Assembly (NCBI RefSeq): GCF_016134045.1
Contig: NZ_CP065915.1
Location: forward strand, 2,418,001 to 2,482,000
Length of the DNA: 64,000 nt
Direction of reading: 5' to 3'
From: Pelagovum pacificum
GTDB lineage: Bacteria; Pseudomonadota; Alphaproteobacteria; Rhodobacterales; Rhodobacteraceae
Shown here: piece after piece, positions 1 to 7,727 of the stretch
Layout of the letters: each line of letters starts with the position of its first letter
How positions within the stretch are numbered: the first letter of the stretch is position 1
Notes under the pieces: generated by a model
The model's database searches: none
Told to the model about the DNA's origin: nothing
What the model saw: only the letters and a program-made list of their open reading frames with translations
Made by a program: the position numbers and the translations under genes

Positions 1-834
1 GCCCGCCTCCTCGATCGCCTCGCGGACGGCGCCCTCTTCCGGCGTTTCGCCCGCGTCGACCATTCCCGCGACTGGTTCCAGCACAAGGGGATGTGGATCA
101 CCGCGCATAAGCGGACCGAAGCGCAGCTGCTCGATCAGCAGCACCTGATCCGTCGCCGGATCGTAGGGCAGGATCAGAGTCGCATCGAACGACACGAAAC
201 ATTCCCGGCCGAGCTCCGGGCTCAGCGCACCGTCGAACCGGCGATGTCGGAAGGTAAACCGCCGCATCCGAAAGAAGCCGTCGTAGCCCGTGGAGGTCGA
301 AGTGATGTCGACCGGGTTGTCCGACCCGCGCACTTCGGTCGGCGCGGGTTTCACCAGTTCGGCCCGGATCCAGCCGCGCGCCTCGATACCGTGGTGCACC
401 GCGATCATGTCCTCGACCGGCTGGCCGGCCTCGAACCGCTCCATGATCTCGACCGCCGATTCCACGGTGGCCGCCGCCCAGCGCGCCACCCAGGCGTCCA
501 AATCCCACGGGTCGCCCGACAAGACGGACCGGTCACCCGGCATGTAGACCTCGGCCCGCACCGGACCGTCCCCCGTGCTGACCTCGACCTCCTTCACGGC
601 GTAGAGCGTGCCGCCCTCGTAATAGTCGAGCCGTGCCCGCTCCTGCGGCGTGACGTCGAGCAGCAGGCCCGGCACGTCGCCCCCACCGGTGGCGAGGCCC
701 GGATAGCGCTGCCCGTCGACGCCGCGCACTTCATGCCCGGCCAGCACACCGGACGGCAGCTCGCCCGGGTCACGGCCGAGCACATGCGTCAGCAGCGGGC
801 GGTGCCGCAGCGTCCCATAAAGGAAGAGCGTCAT
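1..834 (-). CDS. trgB: TrgB-like protein: GGCT/AIG2-type domain fused to a Nudix hydrolase (3' end outside window)
   Basis: Partial gene, 278 codons visible from ATG at 834 to the window edge. The first ~110 residues begin MTLFLYGTLRHRPLL, the start typical of gamma-glutamylcyclotransferase/AIG2-like folds. The last visible residues (about 257-278) form a complete Nudix box, matching GX5EX7REUXEEXG with GETPEE and REAIEEAG. The Nudix half resembles ADP-ribose pyrophosphatases. The gene lies one base downstream of the trgA stop, so the two are co-translated. In Rhodobacter sphaeroides trgA and trgB are linked to tellurite resistance; the biochemical reaction of this fusion is not established by sequence. 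Family assignment is good; the gene symbol rests on synteny with trgA. Confidence 0.85.
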   Translation of the reverse strand, partial: MTLFLYGTLRHRPLLTHVLGRDPGELPSGVLAGHEVRGVDGQRYPGLATGGGDVPGLLLDVTPQERARLDYYEGGTLYAVKEVEVSTGDGPVRAEVYMPGDRSVLSGDPWDLDAWVARWAAATVESAVEIMERFEAGQPVEDMIAVHHGIEARGWIRAELVKPAPTEVRGSDNPVDITSTSTGYDGFFRMRRFTFRHRRFDGALSPELGRECFVSFDATLILPYDPATDQVLLIEQLRFGPLMRGDPHPLVLEPVAGMVDAGETPEEGAVREAIEEAG

Positions 835-835
835 G

Positions 836-1279
836 TCAGCGATAGGTCCGGCCCGCGATTTCCGTGACGATGCCGCCGATGATACCGACGCCGAGGATGG
901 TGCCCCAGATCTCGTAGGTAGAGATGAAGGTCAGGTGGACGACCATCTTGTCGAACACATCTACCACCGCCGCCATCGGGCCGGGATAGAGCATGTTCAG
1001 GCTGTCGAGGATCATCTCGTAGAAGCTGAGCAGGAAAACCGCCCAGAGCAAAGTGATGACCGCACCCGTTAGTCCGACCCCCATCATCGCCGCAAAGCCG
1101 AGGCCGGCGCGGCTGCCGACGATCGACCAGCCGCAGAACAGGCCCACCACGGCGGTGAACTCGGCGAAGCGACCGGGATCGGCGTCCTCCGGCAGCATCG
1201 GTTCGATCAGGTACTCCGAGACGTACCACGCCAGCGCGGCGTAGAAGATGGCCGCCGCAAGGCGTGCGAACGTCGGCAT
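836..1279 (-). CDS. trgA: TrgA family small inner-membrane protein
   Basis: 147 residues, with about four hydrophobic segments (near residues 7-25, 37-55, 60-88 and 120-142) and almost no soluble domain. It is an integral membrane protein of the TrgA type found with TrgB in Rhodobacteraceae and implicated in tellurite tolerance. It sits 33 bp downstream of the CFA-synthase-like gene and one base upstream of trgB on the same strand, consistent with one transcription unit. No catalytic motif is seen. The identification rests on hydrophobic profile, size and the trgB neighbour. Confidence 0.8.
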   Translation of the reverse strand: MPTFARLAAAIFYAALAWYVSEYLIEPMLPEDADPGRFAEFTAVVGLFCGWSIVGSRAGLGFAAMMGVGLTGAVITLLWAVFLLSFYEMILDSLNMLYPGPMAAVVDVFDKMVVHLTFISTYEIWGTILGVGIIGGIVTEIAGRTYR

Positions 1280-1312
1280 GTCCTGTCCCTCCTGCTCTCG
1301 CGGAAGGCCGGG

Positions 1313-2521
1313 TCAGGCTGGCCGCTCCACGGTGATCTGCGTCACGTCGCAGTTGCTACTATGAAAGGTCGCCGCGCAAGAGGTGAGATAGACATTCCAG
1401 AGCCGCCGGAACCGCTCGTCGAAGCCGAGGCGGGCGATATCGTCCCACTTCTCGTTGAAGGTCTCGTGCCAGCGCCGCAGCGTGATGGAGTAGCTCTCGC
1501 CGAAGTCCATCTTCTTCGCCAGTTTCAGGCCGGCGTCCGCGATCTCTTCCTTCAGGCGCTTCGGAGCGGGCAGCATACCGCCCGGAAAGACGTACTTCTG
1601 GATAAAATCGACGCCCTTGCGGTAGCTCTCCCACCGCTCGTCGCGGACGGTGATGATCTGTAGCGTGGCATTGCGGCCGGGCTTCAGCCGATCGCGCAGC
1701 GTCTGGAAGTAGACGGGCCAGTATTGCTCGCCCACCGCCTCGAACATCTCGATGCTGGCGATACCGTCGTAAGAGCCCGTCTCGTCCCGGTAGTCCTGCA
1801 GTTTGAATTCGACCTGATCCTCGAGACCCGCCTTGCGGATCCGCTCGACGGCGAAATCGTACTGTTCCTTGCTGATGGTCAGTCCGGTGACCTTCAGGCC
1901 CCGCTCCTTCGCGGCGTATTCCGCGAAGCCGCCCCAGCCGCAGCCGATCTCGAGCACGTGGTCGCCGGGCTTCGCGCCCATCTGGTCGACCATCGCCGCA
2001 TATTTCTGGCGCTGCGCCGTTTCGAGCGCCTCCTGCCCGCTTTCGAACAGCGCGGAGGAATAGGTCATGCTCTCATCGAGCCACAGGCTGTAGAACTCGT
2101 TGCCGAGGTCGTAGTGGGCCGAGATGTTCTTCTTCGCCTGCGTCTTGGTGTTGCGCTGCATCCAGAAGCGGAACCGCTCGTAGGCGCGCACGATCGATAT
2201 CCCCGGAAAGCCGTCGAAGATCGCGTCGTTGTCGGCGTGGACGAAGTCGAAAAACGCCAGAAGGTCGGGCGTCGACCACGCCCCGTCCACGTAGCCCTCG
2301 CAGAAGCCGAGGTCGCCGTCCCGGATCAAACGGGCGAAGATGTCGGGATCATGAATGTGCGCTTCGGCCACCGGGCCGGGTTTCCGCCCCTCCGCACGGA
2401 ACGTGCGCCCGTCGGGCAGGTGCAGGTCGATACGACCATGCTCCAGCTTCTGCGCGATATCGAACACCTGTGCGAAATATCGCGGAAGGTTCTTCTGCCC
2501 TTCGGTCGTCATCAGGATCAT
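1313..2521 (-). CDS. Cyclopropane-fatty-acyl-phospholipid synthase family methyltransferase
   Basis: 402 residues. An N-terminal lipid-binding-type region is followed by a class I SAM-dependent methyltransferase. SAM motif I, VLEIGCGWGGF, is at about residues 189-199, and the family segment SAHYDLGNEFYSLWLDE is at 134-150. Family members transfer a methylene or methyl group from SAM to unsaturated acyl chains of membrane phospholipids at the cytoplasmic face. ATG at 2521 is preceded by GGGGAAAAG; a second ATG lies three codons in. The gene is 79 bp downstream of the photolyase and upstream of trgA. In R. sphaeroides photolyase and cfa-type genes are RpoE (singlet-oxygen) targets. A related fatty-acid methyltransferase activity cannot be excluded. 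Confidence 0.88.
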   Translation of the reverse strand: MILMTTEGQKNLPRYFAQVFDIAQKLEHGRIDLHLPDGRTFRAEGRKPGPVAEAHIHDPDIFARLIRDGDLGFCEGYVDGAWSTPDLLAFFDFVHADNDAIFDGFPGISIVRAYERFRFWMQRNTKTQAKKNISAHYDLGNEFYSLWLDESMTYSSALFESGQEALETAQRQKYAAMVDQMGAKPGDHVLEIGCGWGGFAEYAAKERGLKVTGLTISKEQYDFAVERIRKAGLEDQVEFKLQDYRDETGSYDGIASIEMFEAVGEQYWPVYFQTLRDRLKPGRNATLQIITVRDERWESYRKGVDFIQKYVFPGGMLPAPKRLKEEIADAGLKLAKKMDFGESYSITLRRWHETFNEKWDDIARLGFDERFRRLWNVYLTSCAATFHSSNCDVTQITVERPA

Positions 2522-2600
2522 GTCTTTTCCCCGTCATCCCTAACCCCATGTGGAGTTTAGGTCGGCATCGTTAATTGTCACGCTATCGCAAGGCCATGGC

Positions 2601-4022
2601 TCAGAAATCCCGGTTCTGGTAGGCGTCGAGCGCACGCTCGCGGCCCTCCTTCACTCCGACCACGGGCTCCGGCTCGGGATCGTCGGGCGACATCCCCCAG
2701 CTCTTCGGGATGGCGTCGAAATAGGCCAGCGCGGTCTTGGGCGGAGAAGACTGGCCTTCCGCCACCCACGCCTTGCGGTAGTCGCCGTCCTTGTCGAACC
2801 GCTCCGCCTGCGTCTCGGGGTTGAAGACCCGGAAATAGGGCGTCGCATCGGGGCCGGAGCCCGCCGACCATTGCCAGCCCAGCGCGTTGTTCGCCGGGTC
2901 CCAGTCGATCAGGCAATCCTCGAACCATTCCTTGCCGATGCGCCAGTGACACATCAGGTGCTTGGTGAGGTAGGAAGCGACGATCATCCGGCCCCGGTTG
3001 TGCATCGTGCCTGTGACGAACATCTCGCGCATTGCCGCGTCGACGAAATCGATCCCGGTGCGACCTTGCTTCCAGGCCTTCACCTCGGCCTTGCGCTCGT
3101 CCTCGTTCCACGGGAAGGCGGACCATTCCTCGCGCCAGTTGTCCGAGGTCAGACGCGGCGTGTGGTGAACCAGATGGTACGCGAACTCGCGCCAGCAGAG
3201 CTCTTTCAGGAACGTCTCTGCCCCCTGCTTGCCCTCTTCCCGCGCCCGCACCCCGGCGTGCCAGCATGCGCGCGGAGAGATCTCTCCGTAGGTGAGGTTT
3301 TCCGACAGGCGCGACGTGCCCTCGACCGAGGGGACGTCGCGTGCCTCGCCGTAGTCGGCGACGCGGTTGGCGATGAAGGAGCCGAGCCGGTGCGACGCCG
3401 CGTCTTCGCCGACGCAGACGTAGGGTTCGACCACAGCGGCGCCGCGCTGCATGGCGGCGCCCATCTTCCAGTCTTCGAGCTTGTCCGATTTCGGCCAGCT
3501 GTCCGGCGCGGGAAGCTCCTTCGGTGCGGACAGGGTTGGGGCCACGTCGCGGCCACGCACAGCTTTCCAATAGGGCGTGTAGACCTTGTAGAACTCACCC
3601 TGCCCGGTCTCGACAGTCCAGGGTTCGAACATCAGGTGCCCCTCGAAGGACCGTGCGTCGATGCCGTCGTCCTTGAGGCCGGCCTTCACGCGCTCGTCCC
3701 TCTGGCGGGCGTCGGGATCGTAGAGCCGGGACCACCAGACCGCGCCGGCGCCCGTCTCCTTCACGAGCGCCCTCAGCTCCTCCAGCGCCTTGCCGCGCCG
3801 CAGGACAAGGCGAGAGCCTTTGTCCGACAGCGTCTCCGCAAACGCACCGACACCGAGGCCGAGCCGCCAGCGCGGTGCCGCGCCAGTCACCTCGACGACC
3901 TCGTCATGCAGGAAGACAGGGATGACCGGACGGCCACTCTTCACGGCCTCCGTCAGGCCGGGGTGATCGCCAAGCCGCAGGTCGCGGCGGAACCAGAATA
4001 TGATGGGGGACGTGTCGCTCAT
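2601..4022 (-). CDS. phrA: Deoxyribodipyrimidine photolyase (cryptochrome/photolyase family)
   Basis: 473 residues from ATG at 4022. It uses FAD and light to split pyrimidine dimers in DNA. The N-terminal antenna-domain start IIFWFRRDLRLGDHP is at residues 6-20. The C-terminal FAD/DNA-binding part has the classic segments WREFAYHLVHH, TGIDFVDAAMREM, GTMHNRGRMIVASYL and WDPANNALGWQW. The frame stays open upstream to 4106, but the FRRDLR motif must lie close to the N-terminus, which fixes the start at 4022. No ribosome-binding site is seen. An RpoE-type promoter ends five bases before the ATG, suggesting a leaderless transcript. The symbol follows R. sphaeroides phrA usage. Confidence 0.93.
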   Translation of the reverse strand: MSDTSPIIFWFRRDLRLGDHPGLTEAVKSGRPVIPVFLHDEVVEVTGAAPRWRLGLGVGAFAETLSDKGSRLVLRRGKALEELRALVKETGAGAVWWSRLYDPDARQRDERVKAGLKDDGIDARSFEGHLMFEPWTVETGQGEFYKVYTPYWKAVRGRDVAPTLSAPKELPAPDSWPKSDKLEDWKMGAAMQRGAAVVEPYVCVGEDAASHRLGSFIANRVADYGEARDVPSVEGTSRLSENLTYGEISPRACWHAGVRAREEGKQGAETFLKELCWREFAYHLVHHTPRLTSDNWREEWSAFPWNEDERKAEVKAWKQGRTGIDFVDAAMREMFVTGTMHNRGRMIVASYLTKHLMCHWRIGKEWFEDCLIDWDPANNALGWQWSAGSGPDATPYFRVFNPETQAERFDKDGDYRKAWVAEGQSSPPKTALAYFDAIPKSWGMSPDDPEPEPVVGVKEGRERALDAYQNRDF

Positions 4023-4027
4023 GTCTC

Positions 4028-4056
4028 TCTTACGCTCGATGCCGGGTGCAGGATCA
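4028..4056 (-). promoter_or_regulatory. RpoE/ChrR-type (group IV sigma) promoter of the photolyase
   Basis: On the minus strand TGATCC (4056-4051) is followed by 18 bases and TAAGA (4032-4028). This equals the published R. sphaeroides RpoE promoter consensus (TGATCC, N18, TAAGA). The -10 element ends five bases before the photolyase ATG, so transcription would start at or within a base or two of the ATG. The match is seen directly; sigma-factor identity is inferred. Confidence 0.72.
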
Positions 4057-4106
4057 ATCACCGCACCCCCTGCCCGGGTTCCGTGTTCCACCCAGCCAGA
4101 ACGCAA

Positions 4107-4135
4107 CGCGGCGCCCCCGGGATGAGGACGCCGCG
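4107..4135 (-). terminator. GC-rich hairpin downstream of the BCCT transporter gene
   Basis: On the minus strand CGCGGCGTCC and GGGCGCCGCG form a 10-bp stem (one G-U pair) with a short loop, about 27 bp past the BCCT stop codon. It lacks a clear T-run, so it may be a weak or Rho-assisted terminator or an mRNA 3' stabiliser. Confidence 0.4.
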
Positions 4136-4161
4136 CCGCAGTTTCGGATCATGTCGCCGGA

Positions 4162-5796
4162 TCAGCGGGGCTCGGAGCGGAGCCCTTTCACGATCGAGTA
4201 GCACATGACGAGCAGGATGACCGCGAACAGCAGACCGGTGGAGATCACCATCGACTGCAGAGCCGCGAGCCCTCCGGCCAGCAGAAGGGCGATCGCAACG
4301 ACGCCTTCGAACATGGCCCAGAAGATCCGCTGCGTGACCGGGGCGTCGACCTTGCCACCGGCGGTGATCGTGTCGATCACCAGCGACCCGGAGTCCGACG
4401 AGGTCACGAAGAACACCAGGACGAGGATGATCCCGATCAGCGAGGAGATCGCCGTCAGCGGCAGCGCGTCGAACACGCGGAACATCTGCACGTCGAGCAC
4501 CGCATCGGCGGCGGCAGTGTAGCCGTCGTTGACGACCTGGCTGATCGCGGTGCCGCCGAAGACGGTCATCCAGAAGACCGACAGCAGCGTCGGGATAATC
4601 AGCACGCAGACGATGAATTCGCGCACGGTGCGACCCCGGCTGACGCGGGCGATGAACATGCCCACGAACGGTGACCAGGAAATCCACCAGGCCCAGTAGT
4701 AGCTGGTCCAGCCCTGTGTGAAGTTCACGTCCTCACGGCCGAACGGCATCGACAGCGCCGGCAGGTACTGCCCGTAGGCGCCGAGGTTCTCGAAGAAGCC
4801 GAGCAGCAGTGCCACGGTCGGGCCGGCCAGCAGCACGAAGACCAGCAGCAGCAGCGCGAGGCTGAGGTTGATCTCCGACAGCACCTTCACACCACCATCA
4901 AGGCCCCGGATGACCGAAATCAGCGCCATCGCGGTAATGATGCCGATCAGGATCACCTGCGAGGTGATGTTGGAGGGGATGCCGAACAGGTCCGACAGGC
5001 CGGCCGTCGCCTGCGCCGAGCCGAGCCCGAGCGAGGTGGCGAGCCCGAACAGCGTCGCGAAGACCGCGATCACGTCGATGACGTGGCCCCAGAAACCCCA
5101 GACCTTCTCGCCCAGGATCGGGTAGAACGCGGAGCGGATCGAGAGCGGCAGACCCTTGTTGTAGGAGAACAGCGCTAGCGCCAGCGCAACGACGGCGTAG
5201 ATCGCCCAGGGGTGCAGGCCCCAGTGGAAGATCGTGCCGGCCATCGCCAGGCGCTCGGCGGCCGCGGCATCGCCCGCAGCCCCGCCGAGCGGAGCCCAGT
5301 CGGTGCGAAGGCCGTTTTCGCCCACCGTCGTGCCGCCCATCGCGGAGGAGAAATGCGTCAGCGGCTCGCCCACGCCGTAGAACATCAGGCCGATGCCCAT
5401 GCCGGCGGCGAACAGCATCGAGAACCACCCGGCATAGCCGTAATCCGGGGTGGCTTCCTTCCCGCCGAGCCGGACGGAGCCAAGCGGCGTCAGGGCGATG
5501 ACCAGCGCAAAGATGACGAAGATGTTGCCCGAGAGCAGGAAGAACCAGTCGAAGCCCTTCGTGACGAAGTCGAACATCCACGCAAAGGCCGCCGCCGCGG
5601 TGTCGGGGGCGAGGATGGCGAACAGGACGAACAGGACGATCGCGGCGCCCGAGACGACGAAGACCGGGTTGTGGATGTCGATCCCGAAGGGGCCGATCTT
5701 GGTCTCGATGTTGTCCTGTCCGATCTCGTAATCGGTGTCGATGACGCCGGCCGCCCCCTCCGGGGGTGGTACGGCGTCGGTGATTTCGTCGGTCAT
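4162..5796 (-). CDS. BCCT family betaine/choline/carnitine-type transporter
   Basis: 544 residues from ATG at 5796, chosen because GGAAGG sits 5-10 bases upstream; an in-frame ATG four codons earlier overlaps that site. About 12 transmembrane segments follow a ~40-residue acidic cytosolic N-terminus. The BCCT signature region WTSYYWAWWISWSPFVGMF near residue 370 is intact. Members import quaternary ammonium or sulfonium osmolytes (betaine, choline, carnitine, ectoine, DMSP) with Na+ or H+. The downstream gene on this strand is the photolyase under its own promoter, and the next gene upstream is acuI. The substrate cannot be told from sequence; the acuI neighbour makes DMSP a possibility. Confidence 0.9.
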   Translation of the reverse strand: MTDEITDAVPPPEGAAGVIDTDYEIGQDNIETKIGPFGIDIHNPVFVVSGAAIVLFVLFAILAPDTAAAAFAWMFDFVTKGFDWFFLLSGNIFVIFALVIALTPLGSVRLGGKEATPDYGYAGWFSMLFAAGMGIGLMFYGVGEPLTHFSSAMGGTTVGENGLRTDWAPLGGAAGDAAAAERLAMAGTIFHWGLHPWAIYAVVALALALFSYNKGLPLSIRSAFYPILGEKVWGFWGHVIDVIAVFATLFGLATSLGLGSAQATAGLSDLFGIPSNITSQVILIGIITAMALISVIRGLDGGVKVLSEINLSLALLLLVFVLLAGPTVALLLGFFENLGAYGQYLPALSMPFGREDVNFTQGWTSYYWAWWISWSPFVGMFIARVSRGRTVREFIVCVLIIPTLLSVFWMTVFGGTAISQVVNDGYTAAADAVLDVQMFRVFDALPLTAISSLIGIILVLVFFVTSSDSGSLVIDTITAGGKVDAPVTQRIFWAMFEGVVAIALLLAGGLAALQSMVISTGLLFAVILLVMCYSIVKGLRSEPR

Positions 5797-6105
5797 GTGA
5801 CCTTCCATTTCTTGTTATCGGGCCCGGCCCGGGTCAGCAGGAGGGATGCTGACCAGTCCGGCAGGACGCAAAGTATCGTCCGCGCTGCCGGAAGCGGCCG
5901 GTTCAAGTCGAGGAAGACGCGATGCCTTCCGCCCGTGAGTGTCATTTCATCGCACGGCGCCCTCTCCGGCCGCGACAATATGCCTAGCGTAACAGCAGAA
6001 AGTCGCCGAAGTGAACCCGTGAAGCCGCTTTTCCGACCAAAAACGACGGATGCGGGCATGTCGTGTGACATACCCGCGCACCCGGCCCCTCGTTCGCGAC
6101 AGCCG
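5797..6105. other. Intergenic region between acuI and the BCCT gene
   Basis: 309 bp without a convincing gene. It holds the acuI hairpin at its right end and the BCCT ribosome-binding site at its left end. Small open frames on both strands have no family features or start signals. A BCCT promoter presumably lies here but no clear -35/-10 pair was recognised. Confidence 0.6.
6038..6077 (-). terminator. Hairpin downstream of acuI
   Basis: On the minus strand GCGGGTATGTC and GACATGCCCGC form an 11-bp stem with one mismatch and an ACAC loop (positions 6077-6052), followed eight bases later by a TTTTT tract. It lies about 29 bp past the acuI stop, a plausible intrinsic terminator. Confidence 0.5.
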
Positions 6106-7092
6106 TCAGGCGGTGACGTCGACCACAACGCGGCCCTTGACGCCACCCTCCAGGATCGAATTGCCGAGCTCCGGCAGGTCCTCGAGCGTCGCGGGCACCA
6201 CCATGCCGTCGAGTTTGGAAAGATCGAGGTCGGAAGCGATCCGCGACCATGCCACGCCCCGGATCTCGTTCGGGCAGGTCACGCTGTCGATGCCGAGCAG
6301 GTTGATCCCCCGCAGCAGGAACGGCACCACCGTGGTGGGCAGGTTCGCTCCGCCGGCGAGGCCGACGGCCGCGACCGAGGCACCGTGTTTCATCTGGCCC
6401 AGCACTCGGGCCAGCATCGCGCCCCCGACAGCGTCGATGCAGCCGGCCCAGGTCTCGCTCTCGAGCGGGCGCTTCACGGTCTCCGCGATGTCCTCGCGCG
6501 GCACGATCGTGGTCGCGCCGAGGTCCTTGAGATAGTCCGCGTTGTCCGGCCGACCCGTGACGGCTGCGACCTCGTGACCAGCCGCCGCAAGCAGCGCCAC
6601 GGCGACGGAGCCGACACCGCCCGAGGCGCCGGTCACCAGCACGGGCCCCTGCCCCGGCTGCAGCCCCTGGTCCTCGAGCCGCAGCAGCGCGAGCATCGCC
6701 GTCAGGCCCGCCGTGCCGACCGCCATTGCCTGCCGGGTCGTCAGCCCGTCCGGCAGCGGCAGCAGCCAGTCGGCCTTCACCCGCGCTTTCTCGGCGTAGC
6801 CGCCCCAGTGAACCTCACCGACGCGCCAGCCGGTCAGCACCACCTTGTCGCCGGGCTTGAACCGGTCGCTGTCGGAGGATTCCACCGTGCCCGCGAAGTC
6901 GATGCCCGGCACGTGCGGGTAATTGCGCACCAGCCCGCCGCCGGGCCCGATGCAGAGCCCGTCCTTGTAGTTCAGGGTCGAATATTCGACCGCGACGGTC
7001 ACGTCCCCGTCCGGCAGGCGGGATTCATCCATGACCTGTATCCCGGCGTGAGTATCGTCTCCGTCCTTCTCGACGACGAGCGCTCTGAACAT
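6106..7092 (-). CDS. acuI: Acrylyl-CoA reductase (NADPH), YhdH/AcuI-type MDR enzyme
   Basis: 328 residues, a zinc-free medium-chain reductase of the YhdH/YhfP subgroup. The N-terminal catalytic domain has STLNYKDGLCI (about 38-48) and VPGIDFAGTV (61-70). The Rossmann domain has the NADPH loop VTGASGGVGSVA (153-164). Family enzymes reduce acrylyl-CoA to propionyl-CoA, detoxifying the acrylate arm of DMSP catabolism and serving the 3-hydroxypropionate route. The start lies three bases past the DinB-like stop codon, so the two genes are probably co-transcribed. The BCCT gene follows downstream. Confidence is high for the family and good for AcuI function. Confidence 0.87.
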   Translation of the reverse strand: MFRALVVEKDGDDTHAGIQVMDESRLPDGDVTVAVEYSTLNYKDGLCIGPGGGLVRNYPHVPGIDFAGTVESSDSDRFKPGDKVVLTGWRVGEVHWGGYAEKARVKADWLLPLPDGLTTRQAMAVGTAGLTAMLALLRLEDQGLQPGQGPVLVTGASGGVGSVAVALLAAAGHEVAAVTGRPDNADYLKDLGATTIVPREDIAETVKRPLESETWAGCIDAVGGAMLARVLGQMKHGASVAAVGLAGGANLPTTVVPFLLRGINLLGIDSVTCPNEIRGVAWSRIASDLDLSKLDGMVVPATLEDLPELGNSILEGGVKGRVVVDVTA

Positions 7093-7095
7093 CTG

Positions 7096-7584
7096 CTATT
7101 TCTCCGGCATGAGGGGAAGGTCGGTCGCGGTGGTCGCGTGACCGGCTGCGGTGAGCATCGCGTGAACCTGTCCCCGGTGGTGTGTCTGATGATTGAACAA
7201 GTGAGTAACGATCAGGGCCCGGGGGTAGGTCCCGCCCGGCCCCCAGGTGACGGTGCCGGTGAGGTCGAGCGCCGTCAGCGAGTCGGCCCAGAGCCTGATC
7301 CGTCCGTCTGCCCGGAACCGCGCGGTGCTCCACTCCGCCCCGTTCGGCGTGAGGTCTGCGCTGCCCTCGGGCGAGCCGCCCGGCAGCGACGCGCCCTGCA
7401 GCCGCGCAAGGATCCGGCGGTCGGCCCAGAGCAGGTGGTTGAGCGTGCCGAGGATCGAGCCGAAGAACGCGCCCCGGTCGCGCCGCAGCTCCTCGTCCGG
7501 CATCGCCGCGACGGTCGTGCGGATGGAGTCGTTCTGCCATGCGTTGTAGCGCGCCATGGTCCGGCAATAGTCGGGCGTGATCAC
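7096..7584 (-). CDS. DinB family putative metal-dependent protein
   Basis: 162 residues. The four-helix-bundle DinB/YfiT pattern is visible: MARYNAWQND at residues 10-19, LNHLLWADR near 48-56, and NHQTHHRGQV near 130-139. The histidines in these segments are the usual metal ligands. The start is GTG at 7584, directly after GGAGGTCAC, a strong ribosome-binding site. The family includes thiol-dependent transferases and proteins of unknown role; the substrate here is unknown. It is followed after three bases by acuI, so it may assist that pathway, for example in handling a reactive electrophile, but this is only inference from position. Confidence 0.8.
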   Translation of the reverse strand: MITPDYCRTMARYNAWQNDSIRTTVAAMPDEELRRDRGAFFGSILGTLNHLLWADRRILARLQGASLPGGSPEGSADLTPNGAEWSTARFRADGRIRLWADSLTALDLTGTVTWGPGGTYPRALIVTHLFNHQTHHRGQVHAMLTAAGHATTATDLPLMPEK

Positions 7585-7727
7585 GTGACCTCCATCGGGT
7601 TGCCGCCACCTCCTTCAGCACCTGCCGACTATTGTGCGCGACGGGACCGGCTGCAAGCACATCCCCCTTGCCCGCGCGCAGGCCCGTGCTAGCGTCGGTG
7701 CGGTCCAAAGACACAGGGAGAACACTC

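Noticed and set aside
5793..6146. 117-codon minus-strand frame upstream of the BCCT gene
   Set aside because: Overlaps the BCCT start and the acuI end, no start signals, composition non-coding.
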